Shown: positions 26,298 through 35,817, counted from the stretch's first letter. The stretch: 64,000 nt of DNA from Parvularcula maris (GCF_024505085.1 NZ_JANIBC010000001.1:186001-250000); one strand, 5' to 3'. Made by a program: numbers and translations. The notes: generated by a model not told the origin, from the letters alone.

Positions 26298-27566
26298 ATG
26301 CTGCTCACAAGGACACTAGGAAGACATCTGAGCGCGCTCGCCTCGCAGCGCATCGTCCGCAACCTGGCCTGGCTTGCGGGAGGCGACCTGCTCACCCGGG
26401 CCGTCCGTATCGGGTCCATCGCCATCGTGGCGCGGCTGATAGATCCCGATGCCTTCGGTCTCGCGGCACTTCTGCTGTCGAGCCATGAACTCGTCAAGGT
26501 CGGTGCCCAGATCGGCACCGGACAGTCGATCATCCGCGCGAAAGCCGATGACCTCGAGGCGGTGGCCGAGACCTGCTGGCGGCTCAACTGGATGATATGC
26601 ACCGCCCTAGCCCTCGTGCAGATCGCCGTCGCCGTTGCCATAGGCGCGGTTGCGAGCGACTGGTCCATCACCTTGCTCGGGACAGCGCTCGCTGCGGTTT
26701 TCATCGGGATGCCTGTCGGCCTCGTCCATGTCTATCTTGGTCTGCGGGCCGAGCGCGCCGATGCGGTGGCCAAGATAGCCGCCGCGCAGAACATGGCGGA
26801 CGCGGTCCTGACGGTGGCCTTGGCCCTCGCGGGGGCAGGGGTATGGGCGCTCGTGCTGCCCAAGGCGCTGACCCTGCCAATCTGGCTCGTCGGCGTGAGG
26901 CGGATCGTCTCCTGGCGGCCGGAAGCGTCGGTCACCCCGGCCCCTTGGCGTCCGATCTTGCACTTTGGTCTGCCGATCCTCGGCTCGGAAGCTCTCGTCG
27001 CGGCGAGGAACCACCTCGACAAGCCTCTCATCGGTCTGTTTCTCGGAATCGACGCGCTCGGCGTCTGGTATCTTGCGACCTCGGCAGGCACTGGTCTGGC
27101 ACAAGCTGTCTCGTCCGCCTTCTCCTTCGTCCTCATGCCCTTTCTGTGTAAGGACGAGGGTGGCGAGAACCGCACGGCACGCTTCGATCGTTTCGTCCGC
27201 ATCGCTCTTCCCGTTCTGACACTGGTGTTCATCGCCCAGGCTTTCGCCGCGCCGGTCTACGTTCCGCTGATCTTCGGCCATCGTTGGTCCGAGGCTGCGG
27301 CCATCGTTGCAGTTCTTTGCCTCTCAGGCGGACCGCGGCTCCTTTGGGACGGCGTGGTTCAGCTTGCCCGCAGCGAAGGACGGAGCGGTATCGAGTTCAG
27401 CAGTAACCTGCTCACCGGTTTCCTCTCCTTCGCAGGCCTGACGATTGGAGCGCAGCACGACCTCCTCAACGCTGCTCTTGCGATGGTGATGGTAACCGCC
27501 GCAGCCCAGATCGGTTTGTCGCTCTGCATACGGTTCATCACTCTCAGGAATCCGACCCCCTCATGA
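26298..27566 (+). CDS. Wzx-like polysaccharide flippase (lipopolysaccharide biosynthesis protein)
   Basis: A 422-residue membrane protein with about 12-14 hydrophobic segments. The start (NLAWLAGGDLLTRAVRIGSIAIVARLIDPDAFGLAALLLS) matches the oligosaccharide flippase/WzxC group of the MOP superfamily, as does the central LHFGLPILGSEALVAARNHLDKPLIGLFLGIDALGVWYLA. It should flip lipid-linked repeat units across the inner membrane. I use the ATG at 26298 with AAGGA upstream; the TTG at 26271 would fall ahead of the transcription start predicted from the sigma-54 promoter. First gene of a four-gene operon with three glycosyltransferases. Confidence 0.88.
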   Translation: MLLTRTLGRHLSALASQRIVRNLAWLAGGDLLTRAVRIGSIAIVARLIDPDAFGLAALLLSSHELVKVGAQIGTGQSIIRAKADDLEAVAETCWRLNWMICTALALVQIAVAVAIGAVASDWSITLLGTALAAVFIGMPVGLVHVYLGLRAERADAVAKIAAAQNMADAVLTVALALAGAGVWALVLPKALTLPIWLVGVRRIVSWRPEASVTPAPWRPILHFGLPILGSEALVAARNHLDKPLIGLFLGIDALGVWYLATSAGTGLAQAVSSAFSFVLMPFLCKDEGGENRTARFDRFVRIALPVLTLVFIAQAFAAPVYVPLIFGHRWSEAAAIVAVLCLSGGPRLLWDGVVQLARSEGRSGIEFSSNLLTGFLSFAGLTIGAQHDLLNAALAMVMVTAAAQIGLSLCIRFITLRNPTPS

Positions 27567-27581
27567 GAAAGGAACGCCGCC

Positions 27582-28523
27582 GTGCTTGAAGACCCTCTCT
27601 TCAGTGTCGTCATCCCCTCCTACCGCTCGGCATCCATGGTTGGGGAGGCGGTGAGATCAGCGCTCGCTCAGGATGCCCGATCGCTCGAAGTGATAGTCGT
27701 CGATGACGGCTCTCCAACCGAAGACGCTCAAGCGGCGGAAGCGGCAGGGGAGGGCGACCCTTGCCTTCGGATCATCGTTCAGCACAACATGGGGGTGTCG
27801 GCGGCGAGGAACACGGGGATCAGGACGGCGAGGGGGCGCTTCATCGCCTTCCTCGACGCGGACGACGTCCTCCTTCCGGGTGCTTTGTCCGCTCATCTTG
27901 CAGCGTTTGAAGAGCACCCGGAGCTAGCGCTGTCCTTCGGCCGCGTGCGTTTTTGGGATCCGGCCTTCGGCGAAAAGGGGCGCCAAAGCGCTCGCTGCTT
28001 CTCCCTCAGCCTACCGCGTATTCTCGGTGACAATCAGGTGTGTACCGCATCAAACATGGTCGTTCGGACCGAAGACGCCCGCCAGATCAACGGGTTCGAC
28101 GAGGCGCTGCGGCGGGCCGAGGACCAGGACTTTCTCGCGCGGCTCTATCTTGGCGGATATCGCACCCGCGGGCTCGACCGTCTGACGCTCAACTACCGCA
28201 CCGTCTCCGGCGGCCTGTCGTCCGACCTCGACCTTTTTGCCGCCGACTGGCGAAAAGCCGTCGAGAAGGCTCGCCTCCTGGCGCCGGGAGATGTTGCGCT
28301 CGCCGAACCTGAGATCGAGGCGCGCTTTGCGAGATACGCGGTACGGCGTCGGTTGCGCCTCGGGACATCGGGGGCAAGGGATCTCAGCCTTCTCGCTGGC
28401 CATCTCGTCAAGGCCCCCGGGCTTCTCCTCAAAGAGCCTCGCCGTTGCTTCTCGACGTTCATCGGCGCCGCTGCCGCGCCCCTTTTCCGTCACCCGCATC
28501 TGACGCGGGTTCTTTCACGCTAG
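27582..28523 (+). CDS. Glycosyltransferase family 2
   Basis: A 313-residue cytosolic GT-A enzyme. It has the family 2 opening FSVVIPSYRSASMVGEAVRSAL, EVIVVDDGSPTEDAQ, GVSAARNTGIRTARGRFIAFLDADDVLLPGAL (DxD motif DAD) and the acceptor-side RAEDQDFLARLYL (ED motif). It starts with GTG at 27582, 15 nt after the flippase stop. It should add a sugar to the lipid-linked unit; donor and acceptor cannot be read from sequence. The C-terminal 90 residues are helical and shared in style with the next gene (LLLKEPRR near the end), suggesting an old duplication. Confidence 0.9.
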   Translation: MLEDPLFSVVIPSYRSASMVGEAVRSALAQDARSLEVIVVDDGSPTEDAQAAEAAGEGDPCLRIIVQHNMGVSAARNTGIRTARGRFIAFLDADDVLLPGALSAHLAAFEEHPELALSFGRVRFWDPAFGEKGRQSARCFSLSLPRILGDNQVCTASNMVVRTEDARQINGFDEALRRAEDQDFLARLYLGGYRTRGLDRLTLNYRTVSGGLSSDLDLFAADWRKAVEKARLLAPGDVALAEPEIEARFARYAVRRRLRLGTSGARDLSLLAGHLVKAPGLLLKEPRRCFSTFIGAAAAPLFRHPHLTRVLSR

Positions 28524-28541
28524 AAAGTAGGAGACTTTGCC

Positions 28542-29540
28542 ATGACCACGAACTCCACAAGCCCGACGGTCTCAGTCATCATGCCGGTCTACGGGGCTGA
28601 GCTGACGGTTGCCGAAGCGGTCCTGTCCGTTCTCGATCAGTCCTACCTGGATTTCGAGCTCATCATCGTCGATGACGGCTCGAAGGATTCTAGCATCGAC
28701 ATCTGCGCGACCTTCGATGACGGACGTCTACGGATCGTAAGACAGGCCAACCGCGGTCTTGCGGGCGCGCGCAACACCGGAATCCGTCACGCGCGAGGCC
28801 GTTTCATCGCGCTCATCGACGCGGACGACAGCTGGCACCCGGACAAGCTGAGAAACCACGTCATCCACCTCGAAGCGTCGCCTTCGGTCGGTGTGAGCTA
28901 CGCCGGGTCCAACCTGATGGACGAGAGGGGGGAGTGCCTTGGCGTTCATCAGCGTCCACGCCTCACCTCGGTCAGGCGACGCGATATCTTCCTCCGTAAC
29001 CCCATCGGGAACGGTTCGGCACCGGTCATTCGGCGTGAGGTCTTCGACGCGATCGCCTATATCGACCCCATTCACGGGGAGCGCGCCTTTTTTGACGAGA
29101 GGTTTCGTCAGTCCGAGGACATCGAGTGCTGGATCCGCATCGCGCTCTCGACGCCCTGGCGGTTTGAAGGGCTTCCCGGCCGCCTGACCAACTATCGCCT
29201 CAATGCCGCGGGGCTCTCGGCGGACACGGCCAAGCAGCTAGAGAGCTGGGAGCGCATGGCGGACAAGGTCGCCTACGCCGACCCCACTTTCTTCCGCCGG
29301 TGGGGGCGCATGGCGCGTGGGTTCCAGCTCCGCTATCTCGCGCGCCGCGCCGTCCAGACCGGCGACGAGGCGGAAGCCCTTCGCCTTTGCAAGGAGGCCC
29401 TTAGTGAGGCTCCGCAGCTTTTTCTCCGTGAGCCGAGGAAGACGATCTCGACCGTGGCGGCAGCCGGCTTCCTCGCCCTGGCGCCTGGAGCCCTTCGCAA
29501 CCTCGTTCGTCGTCGCCTCTTCGGCAGGGCGGCGTCGTGA
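28542..29540 (+). CDS. Glycosyltransferase family 2 (paralogue of preceding gene)
   Basis: A 332-residue GT-A enzyme with VSVIMPVYGAELTVAEAVLSVLDQSY, ELIIVDDGSKDSS, GLAGARNTGIRHARGRFIALIDADDSW (DAD motif) and QSEDIECWIRIAL. Its C-terminus (LREPRKTISTV) parallels that of the upstream glycosyltransferase, so the two probably arose by duplication. It lies 18 nt downstream of the previous gene and overlaps the next start by 4 nt. Sugar specificity unknown. Confidence 0.9.
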   Translation: MTTNSTSPTVSVIMPVYGAELTVAEAVLSVLDQSYLDFELIIVDDGSKDSSIDICATFDDGRLRIVRQANRGLAGARNTGIRHARGRFIALIDADDSWHPDKLRNHVIHLEASPSVGVSYAGSNLMDERGECLGVHQRPRLTSVRRRDIFLRNPIGNGSAPVIRREVFDAIAYIDPIHGERAFFDERFRQSEDIECWIRIALSTPWRFEGLPGRLTNYRLNAAGLSADTAKQLESWERMADKVAYADPTFFRRWGRMARGFQLRYLARRAVQTGDEAEALRLCKEALSEAPQLFLREPRKTISTVAAAGFLALAPGALRNLVRRRLFGRAAS

Positions 29541-30511
29541 TTAAGGTCGCCCATCTCCTCGACGATAACCGAGTGGGCGGTGTCGTCCAGCATCTCAAGC
29601 TGTTCCGTCACGAACGGCTGCTAGAAGTCGCTGAATCGACTGTGGTGCCTGTCGATACATCGAAGCCTGGAGTGCGGATCGGCGCCGACATAATGGTCCT
29701 TCATCTGACAATGAGCTGGAGAAAGCTGCCCTTCCTCCTCGGCCTTCGTCTTTCGAACCCCCGTGCCTTTATCATCCTCGAAGAACATAGCTACACGGAA
29801 GGCTTCGAGCGTCACTGCGTACGGACGGCCAGGCGGTTCCGGCTGATGCTCCGCCTCGCCTACCGGCTGGTCGACCGCGTGGTGGCGGTCAGCGAAGCCC
29901 AGGGCGGGTGGATGGCGCGTCTGGGCCTAGTACCCCCGCGAAAGCTCAGCGTGATCCCTATGGCGCGGGAGACGGACAGCTTCGAGAGCCTGCCTTCGCC
30001 GTGGGCCCGTGGCCCGATCAGGCTCGGTCTTCTTGGCCGGTTCGCCCCGCAGAAGGGAATCGACCACGCCATCCGCGCCGTGCGGGGCCTCTCCGGGATA
30101 GAACTCGTCATCGGCGGCTACGGCCCGATGGAGGACGAGCTGAGGACCCTTGCCGAGGGCGCACCGAACATCACCTTTGCCGGGAAAGTCGAGGACCCCC
30201 GAAGCTTCATCGGGAGCATCGATGCCCTTCTCATGACCTCCCGCTACGAGGCGTTCGGCCTGACCGGTCTTGAAGCCCGGGCGGCGGGCCGGCCTCTCAT
30301 CGCCTACGAGGTGGATGGCCTTGCGGACCAGCTCGCGGCAGGCGGCGGCATCGCGGTGCCGGCTGGTGACGAGGCGGCAATGCGCGAGACGCTGGAGCGC
30401 CTGACAGCCGACGACATCGAGCGCCTGATCCCGGCCGCCCGCTGCGGTGCTCATGAGTGCTACGACAAACAGGTGGAAGCCTGGCGGGAGCTTCTCGGCA
30501 CCTGCCGGTAG
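29537..30511 (+). CDS. Glycosyltransferase family 4
   Basis: A 324-residue GT-B enzyme starting with GTG that overlaps the previous stop. The C-terminal nucleotide-sugar domain shows LGLLGRFAPQKGIDHAIRAV, ELVIGGYGPMEDELR, ITFAGKVEDPRSFIGSIDALLMTSRYEAFGLTGLEARAAGRPLIA, with the E-x7-E type motif (EAFGLTGLE). It completes the operon. It is convergent with the polymerase gene, whose stop is only 7 nt away. Confidence 0.9.
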   Translation: MIKVAHLLDDNRVGGVVQHLKLFRHERLLEVAESTVVPVDTSKPGVRIGADIMVLHLTMSWRKLPFLLGLRLSNPRAFIILEEHSYTEGFERHCVRTARRFRLMLRLAYRLVDRVVAVSEAQGGWMARLGLVPPRKLSVIPMARETDSFESLPSPWARGPIRLGLLGRFAPQKGIDHAIRAVRGLSGIELVIGGYGPMEDELRTLAEGAPNITFAGKVEDPRSFIGSIDALLMTSRYEAFGLTGLEARAAGRPLIAYEVDGLADQLAAGGGIAVPAGDEAAMRETLERLTADDIERLIPAARCGAHECYDKQVEAWRELLGTCR

Positions 30512-30517
30512 GTTTTC

Positions 30518-31813
30518 TCAATGGCTCTCGCCGCTAACCGACCGCTGAAGCAGCATCCCGTCCCTGAACGCGATCCCCATAAGTGTCAGGCCCGGCCAGT
30601 AGAGATAGGCCAGCATCTCCATGTTCTCGCCAAAGCTGAAGAAGATCATCAGGAGGAGGCAGGCGAGCGCGGCCCTAGCGGACTTGAGCGCAGATGAGAG
30701 GACCGAGAGTTCGAGGAGGCTCCAGACGACGGGGACGAGGAAGGCGAAGAAGCCCACGAGGCCCTTCACGAAAATTAGGCCGTACCAGGAGTGATGGCTA
30801 CCGATGGGCATGTACTCGACATAGTGCGGTCCTGGCTCGACCACCCCGTGTCCCCAGATCGGGTTCTCCTCGAGCCCCCGCTCCCGGGCGATCCGGTTGA
30901 GCGCGCCGCGCACCCGGCTCGAATCGGCGCGGGCCGAGGTAAAGCTGCCGATGGCTGCGTCGGCGATCCGTAGAAGGACCGGAGCGAGGATACCTGCGGC
31001 AAGGCTTGCGACGCTCGCCGCTAGGAACGTCGTCGGGCGGAGGATCCGGCTCACTGCCCAGGCTGCCGGGTAGATGAAAAGGAGGCTCAGCATCGCCATG
31101 CGCGACTGGCAGAGAACAACAATGGAGAGGGCCGCGGCGACGCCTACTGCTTTCCAGAACCGGTTCCGCTCCTCCATGGCACTGATGAACAGGAGGTTCG
31201 CGATGAGACCTGCCGCCGGAGCCCACGGCGCGAGAAACTGCCAGCGCGCAAGGCCGCTGTCAGGAGCCATCGAGTAGAGGTAGACGGTGAAGACCTCCGG
31301 TCCGGGTCCTCCGATCACCTTGAGGGGAGAGACGAACAGCGCCTCGGGAAGACCGGCGAGGGGCGCGAGGACAAACAGCGGAAGTAGGACGAGCGTCTGT
31401 AGAGAGAAGTAGCCGCAGGCGCGGAAGATCGTCTCGGCACGGATGTGGAGGCAGGCACCTACCAGAGGAAAAAGCGCGAGCAGAGCCCAGCCCTTGGCCC
31501 AGCCGATGGTCGACTTGATCGTCTTTGCAAGGCCGAGGTCGTTGCCAAAATGCCCGGCGAAGAGCGCGACGAGCATGACAATCATCGAGGCGATCCACAC
31601 CCAGACACCGAAGGGTACGGAATGGGGCCTCTTCGAGGGGGAGAGCGCGGGTGCGAAGTAGCTGCGGATGCAGAGAAGCGCGAGGAGAAGGTAGCCCACC
31701 ATCGGACCGAGGACGTAGAACGCACCGACAGCATATGCGGGCCAGCTAAGGGCCCAGCCCCAGAGCGTCAGACTGTCTTCAAGATGACCCGCAGAACGGG
31801 GAGCCTGATCCAT
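30518..31813 (-). CDS. Wzy/O-antigen ligase-like membrane protein
   Basis: A 431-residue protein with about 11 hydrophobic segments and a large polar loop (RVRGALNRIARERGLEENPIWGHGVVEPG...YMPIGSHHSWYGLIFVKGLVGF). The NPIWGHG and SHHSWYG elements are typical of the O-antigen ligase/Wzy (Wzy_C) family, where the loop carries the active site. It should polymerise or transfer the polysaccharide units in the periplasm. The start is set at the ATG 31813, inside the 3' end of the upstream Wzz-like gene (46-nt overlap); an ATG at 31837 is also possible. Confidence 0.8.
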   Translation of the reverse strand: MDQAPRSAGHLEDSLTLWGWALSWPAYAVGAFYVLGPMVGYLLLALLCIRSYFAPALSPSKRPHSVPFGVWVWIASMIVMLVALFAGHFGNDLGLAKTIKSTIGWAKGWALLALFPLVGACLHIRAETIFRACGYFSLQTLVLLPLFVLAPLAGLPEALFVSPLKVIGGPGPEVFTVYLYSMAPDSGLARWQFLAPWAPAAGLIANLLFISAMEERNRFWKAVGVAAALSIVVLCQSRMAMLSLLFIYPAAWAVSRILRPTTFLAASVASLAAGILAPVLLRIADAAIGSFTSARADSSRVRGALNRIARERGLEENPIWGHGVVEPGPHYVEYMPIGSHHSWYGLIFVKGLVGFFAFLVPVVWSLLELSVLSSALKSARAALACLLLMIFFSFGENMEMLAYLYWPGLTLMGIAFRDGMLLQRSVSGESH

Positions 31814-33219
31814 AGGAGTACCAGCATGAAGGTCCAAAGTATCGAGGCCGCTAACGCACCAGCGAGGGCAAGCTTCGGCATCGGGGCGGAGGGGCGGGTC
31901 GGCAGGGACGGGGCTTCGAGCACCTGAACCAGGGGGTAGGACTGGAAGACATCTGTCTTCGAGGTGTCGATACGGGCGAGGGCGGAGGAGAAGACCGCCT
32001 CCGCGATCAGGTGATCCCTTTCCAGATCATCGAGCCGCGCCGCGACGGGCTTCAGGTTTTCGACGCGCAGAACAGCGGTTTCGATCTGCCAGGTGAGCTC
32101 CGAGATCCGGGCCGCGATGGCACCCCTGCGGGCCGAAGTCTCGACAAGATCCCTCATCAGCGCGCCCCGCTCCGCTGCTGCCGCGTGCTGGAAGAGGGGT
32201 ACGAGGGCATCATCGCCAAGCCCGGTCAGAAGGCGGCCCCGTTCTATGAGGGCGGCGATCAGGGATGCGGCCGTGCGCTCGGCCTTTCGAAGCTCGGGGT
32301 GGTTGTCGCCAAAGCGAAGAGAGAGCGCGGCGATGTCGCTACGCTCGGTCGCGAGGCGGTTCATCAGTTCTTTGGCTTCTGGGTCGGTGAAGATAGTGAA
32401 GGCCTGCACCGCTAAGGCTTCATCAATGCCGAGAAGAGAAGCCAGAGTCGTAATCCGGCCAACCGCCTCGGCCAGCATAGCCTTCTGCCGCTCGACCTCT
32501 GCCCGAAGGCCCTCCAGCTCGCCAACGATATCCCTATACTGATCGATAGACACGATCCCTGAAGCGCTCTGCGTTGAGAGGATCGCCGTCCGGGTCCGCG
32601 TCAGGCCCTCGCGGAACTCGGCGATGTGCCGTTGGTAGACGTCCTCGCGTATCGCCATCTCGCCTCGGCGAAGCTCTTCGAGCTCCAAGAGGAAGGCATC
32701 GAGGAGGGCTGCCGCATAACGCTCGGCGTCGGCGGGATCGGCTCCGGACAGCTTGATCATCATAAGCTGGGTTTGATCGACGAGCTTGATGGAGGGGTCG
32801 GGGAACGCCTCGACCTTCATGTCGAGGTTCGCTGCCGCGCGGCCTAGCACGCGCCGGGAGGTAATGATCCGCTTGTAATTTTCGGTGGGGCTGAGCGATG
32901 CCTGGGAAAAAGGCGATGCCGTCATCGACGATGCCTGTCCGATCTCGCTCAGGTTGATCGAGCTTCCCGCACCGGCTCCTGGCATGATGAGCGTCATATC
33001 GCTCGTGTAGCTTTTCGGCGTGAAGAATGCGTAGGCGATGGCGAGCCCGAAAATCAAAAGCGAGCCGAGAAGTCCAAGGCCAACATAGCGCCAGCCGCGT
33101 CCCTCGGGGTCGAAGCCGGAGATCGCCTTGCGGACAAGACCTTTGCCAGCGTGTCGAGCTTGGAAGAGGTCGGCCTGGCGCGGGCGAAATATAGAGCTGA
33201 TCTTCTGCAAAACCATCAC
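31768..33219 (-). CDS. Wzz/GumC-like chain-length determinant protein without kinase domain
   Basis: A 483-residue inner-membrane protein. N-terminal membrane segment about 48-68 (VGLGLLGSLLIFGLAIAYAFF), a long periplasmic part with coiled-coil segments (about 165-235, 360-395), and a C-terminal membrane segment about 445-468. The Wzz-type proline-rich stretch appears as APSLPTRPSAPMPKLALAG just before it. There is no C-terminal tyrosine kinase domain and no separate kinase gene nearby. It controls chain length and links to the outer-membrane exporter, whose gene overlaps its start by 4 nt. Confidence 0.85.
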   Translation of the reverse strand: MMVLQKISSIFRPRQADLFQARHAGKGLVRKAISGFDPEGRGWRYVGLGLLGSLLIFGLAIAYAFFTPKSYTSDMTLIMPGAGAGSSINLSEIGQASSMTASPFSQASLSPTENYKRIITSRRVLGRAAANLDMKVEAFPDPSIKLVDQTQLMMIKLSGADPADAERYAAALLDAFLLELEELRRGEMAIREDVYQRHIAEFREGLTRTRTAILSTQSASGIVSIDQYRDIVGELEGLRAEVERQKAMLAEAVGRITTLASLLGIDEALAVQAFTIFTDPEAKELMNRLATERSDIAALSLRFGDNHPELRKAERTAASLIAALIERGRLLTGLGDDALVPLFQHAAAAERGALMRDLVETSARRGAIAARISELTWQIETAVLRVENLKPVAARLDDLERDHLIAEAVFSSALARIDTSKTDVFQSYPLVQVLEAPSLPTRPSAPMPKLALAGALAASILWTFMLVLLWIRLPVLRVILKTV

Positions 33220-34478
33220 TCTGCCGCCTCCAAAAGCCCGACAGTGAGAAGGCTTGGGCCGGCCAGCTCACCGATCATGGCCAGGACATCGCGGACGTTC
33301 GTGGCGACGGAGTTGTAGCAGGCGATGGCGTCCCCGGGGAGGAGGGTGGGATTGAACTCGGCCCGGTCGGGCCGCCTGACGAGGTCCTCGACGGCACGCT
33401 GAATCACGACGCTCTCGCCGGTGATGGGATCGGTAGTCGCGAGGATGGCGAAGCGGCCGGCATTCGTCACCTGGGTCCCGCCGACGCAGTTCGCCGAGAA
33501 GAGAGCCTGGAGGAGCGTCGTCCCGTAGGGCAGGCTTGTTGAGTGCTGACCGATCGCGGATGGGCCATTAGCTCTGGCAGGGGAGGACAGGTTCGAAAGA
33601 AAGACTCTTACCCCCGGCGGTGTGATCGGGCTTGGCTGCGCGAGGCCAGCATCGAAGCAGCCTCGGCTCGGCACCACGACCCTGTCGCCCGACATCAGGA
33701 AAGGATCGTGCCGTCCATTTCCGGCTAGGGCGTCAGAAAGGTCGACCTTGCGCTCCTGGCCCTCGCGCATGATCACGATGCCCGAAAGGTCTGCATCCGG
33801 ACGGATACCCCCCGCCGCCCTTAAGGCAGCTGACAGCCTCCGTTGGATTGCGTGGTCACCCGATGCCTCGACCTTGTCTGACTGAAGAGCCTCCGCAGGC
33901 AAATCGTTGACGGTGACCGGGCCAGGAATGAATACCGCACCGTCAACCACGACATCGACCGGCGCCCACGCTCCGACAGTTAGCGAGACTGAAGAATAGC
34001 CTTGCTTGTAAATCCGTTCTCCGACGAGAGCGTTCTCAACTGCATCTTCCGCTGAAGCGATACTGCGCCCGGCAACGCCGATCGGTGCCATATGGCGCAG
34101 GCTGATCGTGCCGTCGCTCGCGACAACGACGGGGCCTGAAAAAAGAGTGTCATCTTCGACATTCAGCTGGAGAAGATCACCTGGCGCTAGGCGGGGGTCG
34201 CCGAGCTGGTTGTGATTGCGACCAAACGGAAGAGCTGCGACTGCTTCAGGAAGTCCTTGTACTTTGCATCCATGTGTGTTCTCCACCCCTGCCCATCCGA
34301 AAGGCAGTCGCCGCGCGCGGTAATCGGAGCGCCATTCAGCCATATAGGCGGAGGAAACCTCGCTCTCCTCAAACCCGTTCTTGGGCACCACCGACGCGGC
34401 GCAGCTGCAAATCATTGAGAGTCCGAGGAGGCGGACGCCGAGCTGGATGGTGCTAGAGAGAATGATTTTGAAGGACAT
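33216..34478 (-). CDS. Wza-like polysaccharide export protein
   Basis: A 420-residue protein with a lipoprotein-like signal (LLGLSMICSCAAS, probable lipidated Cys about residue 25-27). The Poly_export domain follows (LAPGDLLQLNVEDDTLFSGPVVVASDGTISLRHMAPIGVAGRSIASAEDAVENAL), then SLBB-like segments (DVVVDGAVFIPGPVTV; PLLPGDAIACYN region). The protein should form the outer-membrane channel. It is the first gene of wza-wzz-wzy. No clear -24/-12 site was found in front of it; a palindrome at 34525-34551 may be its control site. Confidence 0.82.
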   Translation of the reverse strand: MSFKIILSSTIQLGVRLLGLSMICSCAASVVPKNGFEESEVSSAYMAEWRSDYRARRLPFGWAGVENTHGCKVQGLPEAVAALPFGRNHNQLGDPRLAPGDLLQLNVEDDTLFSGPVVVASDGTISLRHMAPIGVAGRSIASAEDAVENALVGERIYKQGYSSVSLTVGAWAPVDVVVDGAVFIPGPVTVNDLPAEALQSDKVEASGDHAIQRRLSAALRAAGGIRPDADLSGIVIMREGQERKVDLSDALAGNGRHDPFLMSGDRVVVPSRGCFDAGLAQPSPITPPGVRVFLSNLSSPARANGPSAIGQHSTSLPYGTTLLQALFSANCVGGTQVTNAGRFAILATTDPITGESVVIQRAVEDLVRRPDRAEFNPTLLPGDAIACYNSVATNVRDVLAMIGELAGPSLLTVGLLEAAE

Positions 34479-34524
34479 GCACCCTGGACTGCATGATCAA
34501 GGCCGGTTTCTGATTTTCGTAAGA

Positions 34525-34551
34525 GTATGAAATCGAGGAACAATTTCATAC
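34525..34551. promoter_or_regulatory. Palindrome GTATGAAAT-N9-ATTTCATAC upstream of the wza-like gene
   Basis: Perfect 9-bp arms (34525-34533 and 34543-34551) with a 9-bp spacer, 47-73 bp before the wza-like start. The A/T-rich arms and position suggest an operator. The rest of 34552-34912 holds nothing I can identify. Confidence 0.5.
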
Positions 34552-34912
34552 GCTGGACAATCTCAGCTGTGGTACGCGATGCCAAATGCGAGAAAGCTGT
34601 GGACAAATGCGGCTCAAAGATACGGAACCGACATCCGAACGCAGCGGATTACTGAAGGCTTCTGTTTCGAAGCATCACCAGACGCATAATGCACCGTTGA
34701 TGATTAATCAGAGTGTGCTGGACAACTGATGGGGAAAGGTCAAACGAGAGGAAGGGAATCCCATGACCTCCTGGTTTGCACCGAAACGCTCTGCGCCCGT
34801 ACGGAAAGTCGTTCAGCAGCCGGCGTCCGGCTGATTCCTGGGGGTGTCGAAACCTATGGAGTCTGCCATGTAGACGCAAGCTATCCGAGCGCAGCATAAC
34901 CCCTGCGGCCTG

Positions 34913-35650
34913 CGCTACCAGACCGACCTGACCGATGCGGAGTAGGGCTTGGTGAGGCCTCTCCTGCCAGAGGATTCGCCCCTCAGCGGGCCGCGCAAGT
35001 AGCCGCTTCGCGCGCTGCTGAACGCGTTCGCCGCTGCGCGCCTCACTCTACGTTCTTCAGGCGGGCTGCCCCTGGCGGCTGGTTCCGAACGACTTCCCAC
35101 CTTGGAGCACGGTCTGGAACTGGTTCCGCGCTCTTCGCGATGGCGGGGCTTCGTCCGCATGGGCCGCGCTCTTCTGGTCCTGGATCGCGAGCGGGAGGGA
35201 CGCGAAACAAGCCCGTCGGCCGCCGTCATGGACAGCCAGCCCATCAAGACCAGCGAAGTAGGCGGGCCACGGGGCTAGGACGGGCCGAAGAAGGTCACGG
35301 GTCGCGAGCGGCACGCTTCGGTCGATATGGACGGGAGGCTACTCATCGCGCAGGTTGGACCCGCAAGTCGGCAGGATCGAGGTGCCGTTAGCCCACAGAT
35401 GACGGCCCCCCGATTGCGCTTCCCCCTCGTCCGCGTGATTTTCGCCGACGCGGGCTAACAAAAGCCGCGGGCCGCTGAAGCCCGCTAAGTGCCGCTCGAG
35501 ATCGTCTAAGGTGTGCCGGGCCAGTGTACCTTCGTCGTTCAGCCCGCCGGTGGGTTGTGACACGCACCTTCGCGTGGCTCTGCAGAAACCGACGCTTCTA
35601 GAAGGACGCCGCCGCCACCGTCCTCCTCGTCAGACGATTCGGACGCTCAA
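34913..35650 (+). pseudogene. Decayed IS5-type transposase
   Basis: Fragments of an IS5/IS427-like transposase can be traced through stops and frameshifts: RYQTDLTDAE-stop-GLVRPLLPE, then SPSAAVMDSQPIKTSEVGGPRG (the first catalytic Asp block), KKVTGRERHASVDMDG, and in another frame RWVVTRTFAWLCRNRR. Canonical IS5 members read YxTDLTDAEWxLVxPLLP, SAAVIDSQSVKT and RWVVERTFAWLGRNRR at these points. Several in-frame stops make it inactive. The terminal repeats were not identified. Confidence 0.8.
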
Positions 35651-35817
35651 TGTAATTCTTGTACAGACTATCAGTACAAAAAATATACGATCCGCTCACA
35701 GACGGCCCTACACTCATCAGCTTGACGAGCTCACCGCGTCATGATCTTCAGATGAGACGGGGTGATTGGAAAGTCTGTGATGTCTTCTTTTGCGCCGAGA
35801 CCGTAGTTCGGTGAATC

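Noticed and set aside
26078-26704. 208-codon minus-strand frame overlapping the flippase start
   Set aside because: It is antisense to the start of a clear membrane protein gene, crosses both promoters and has no motif.
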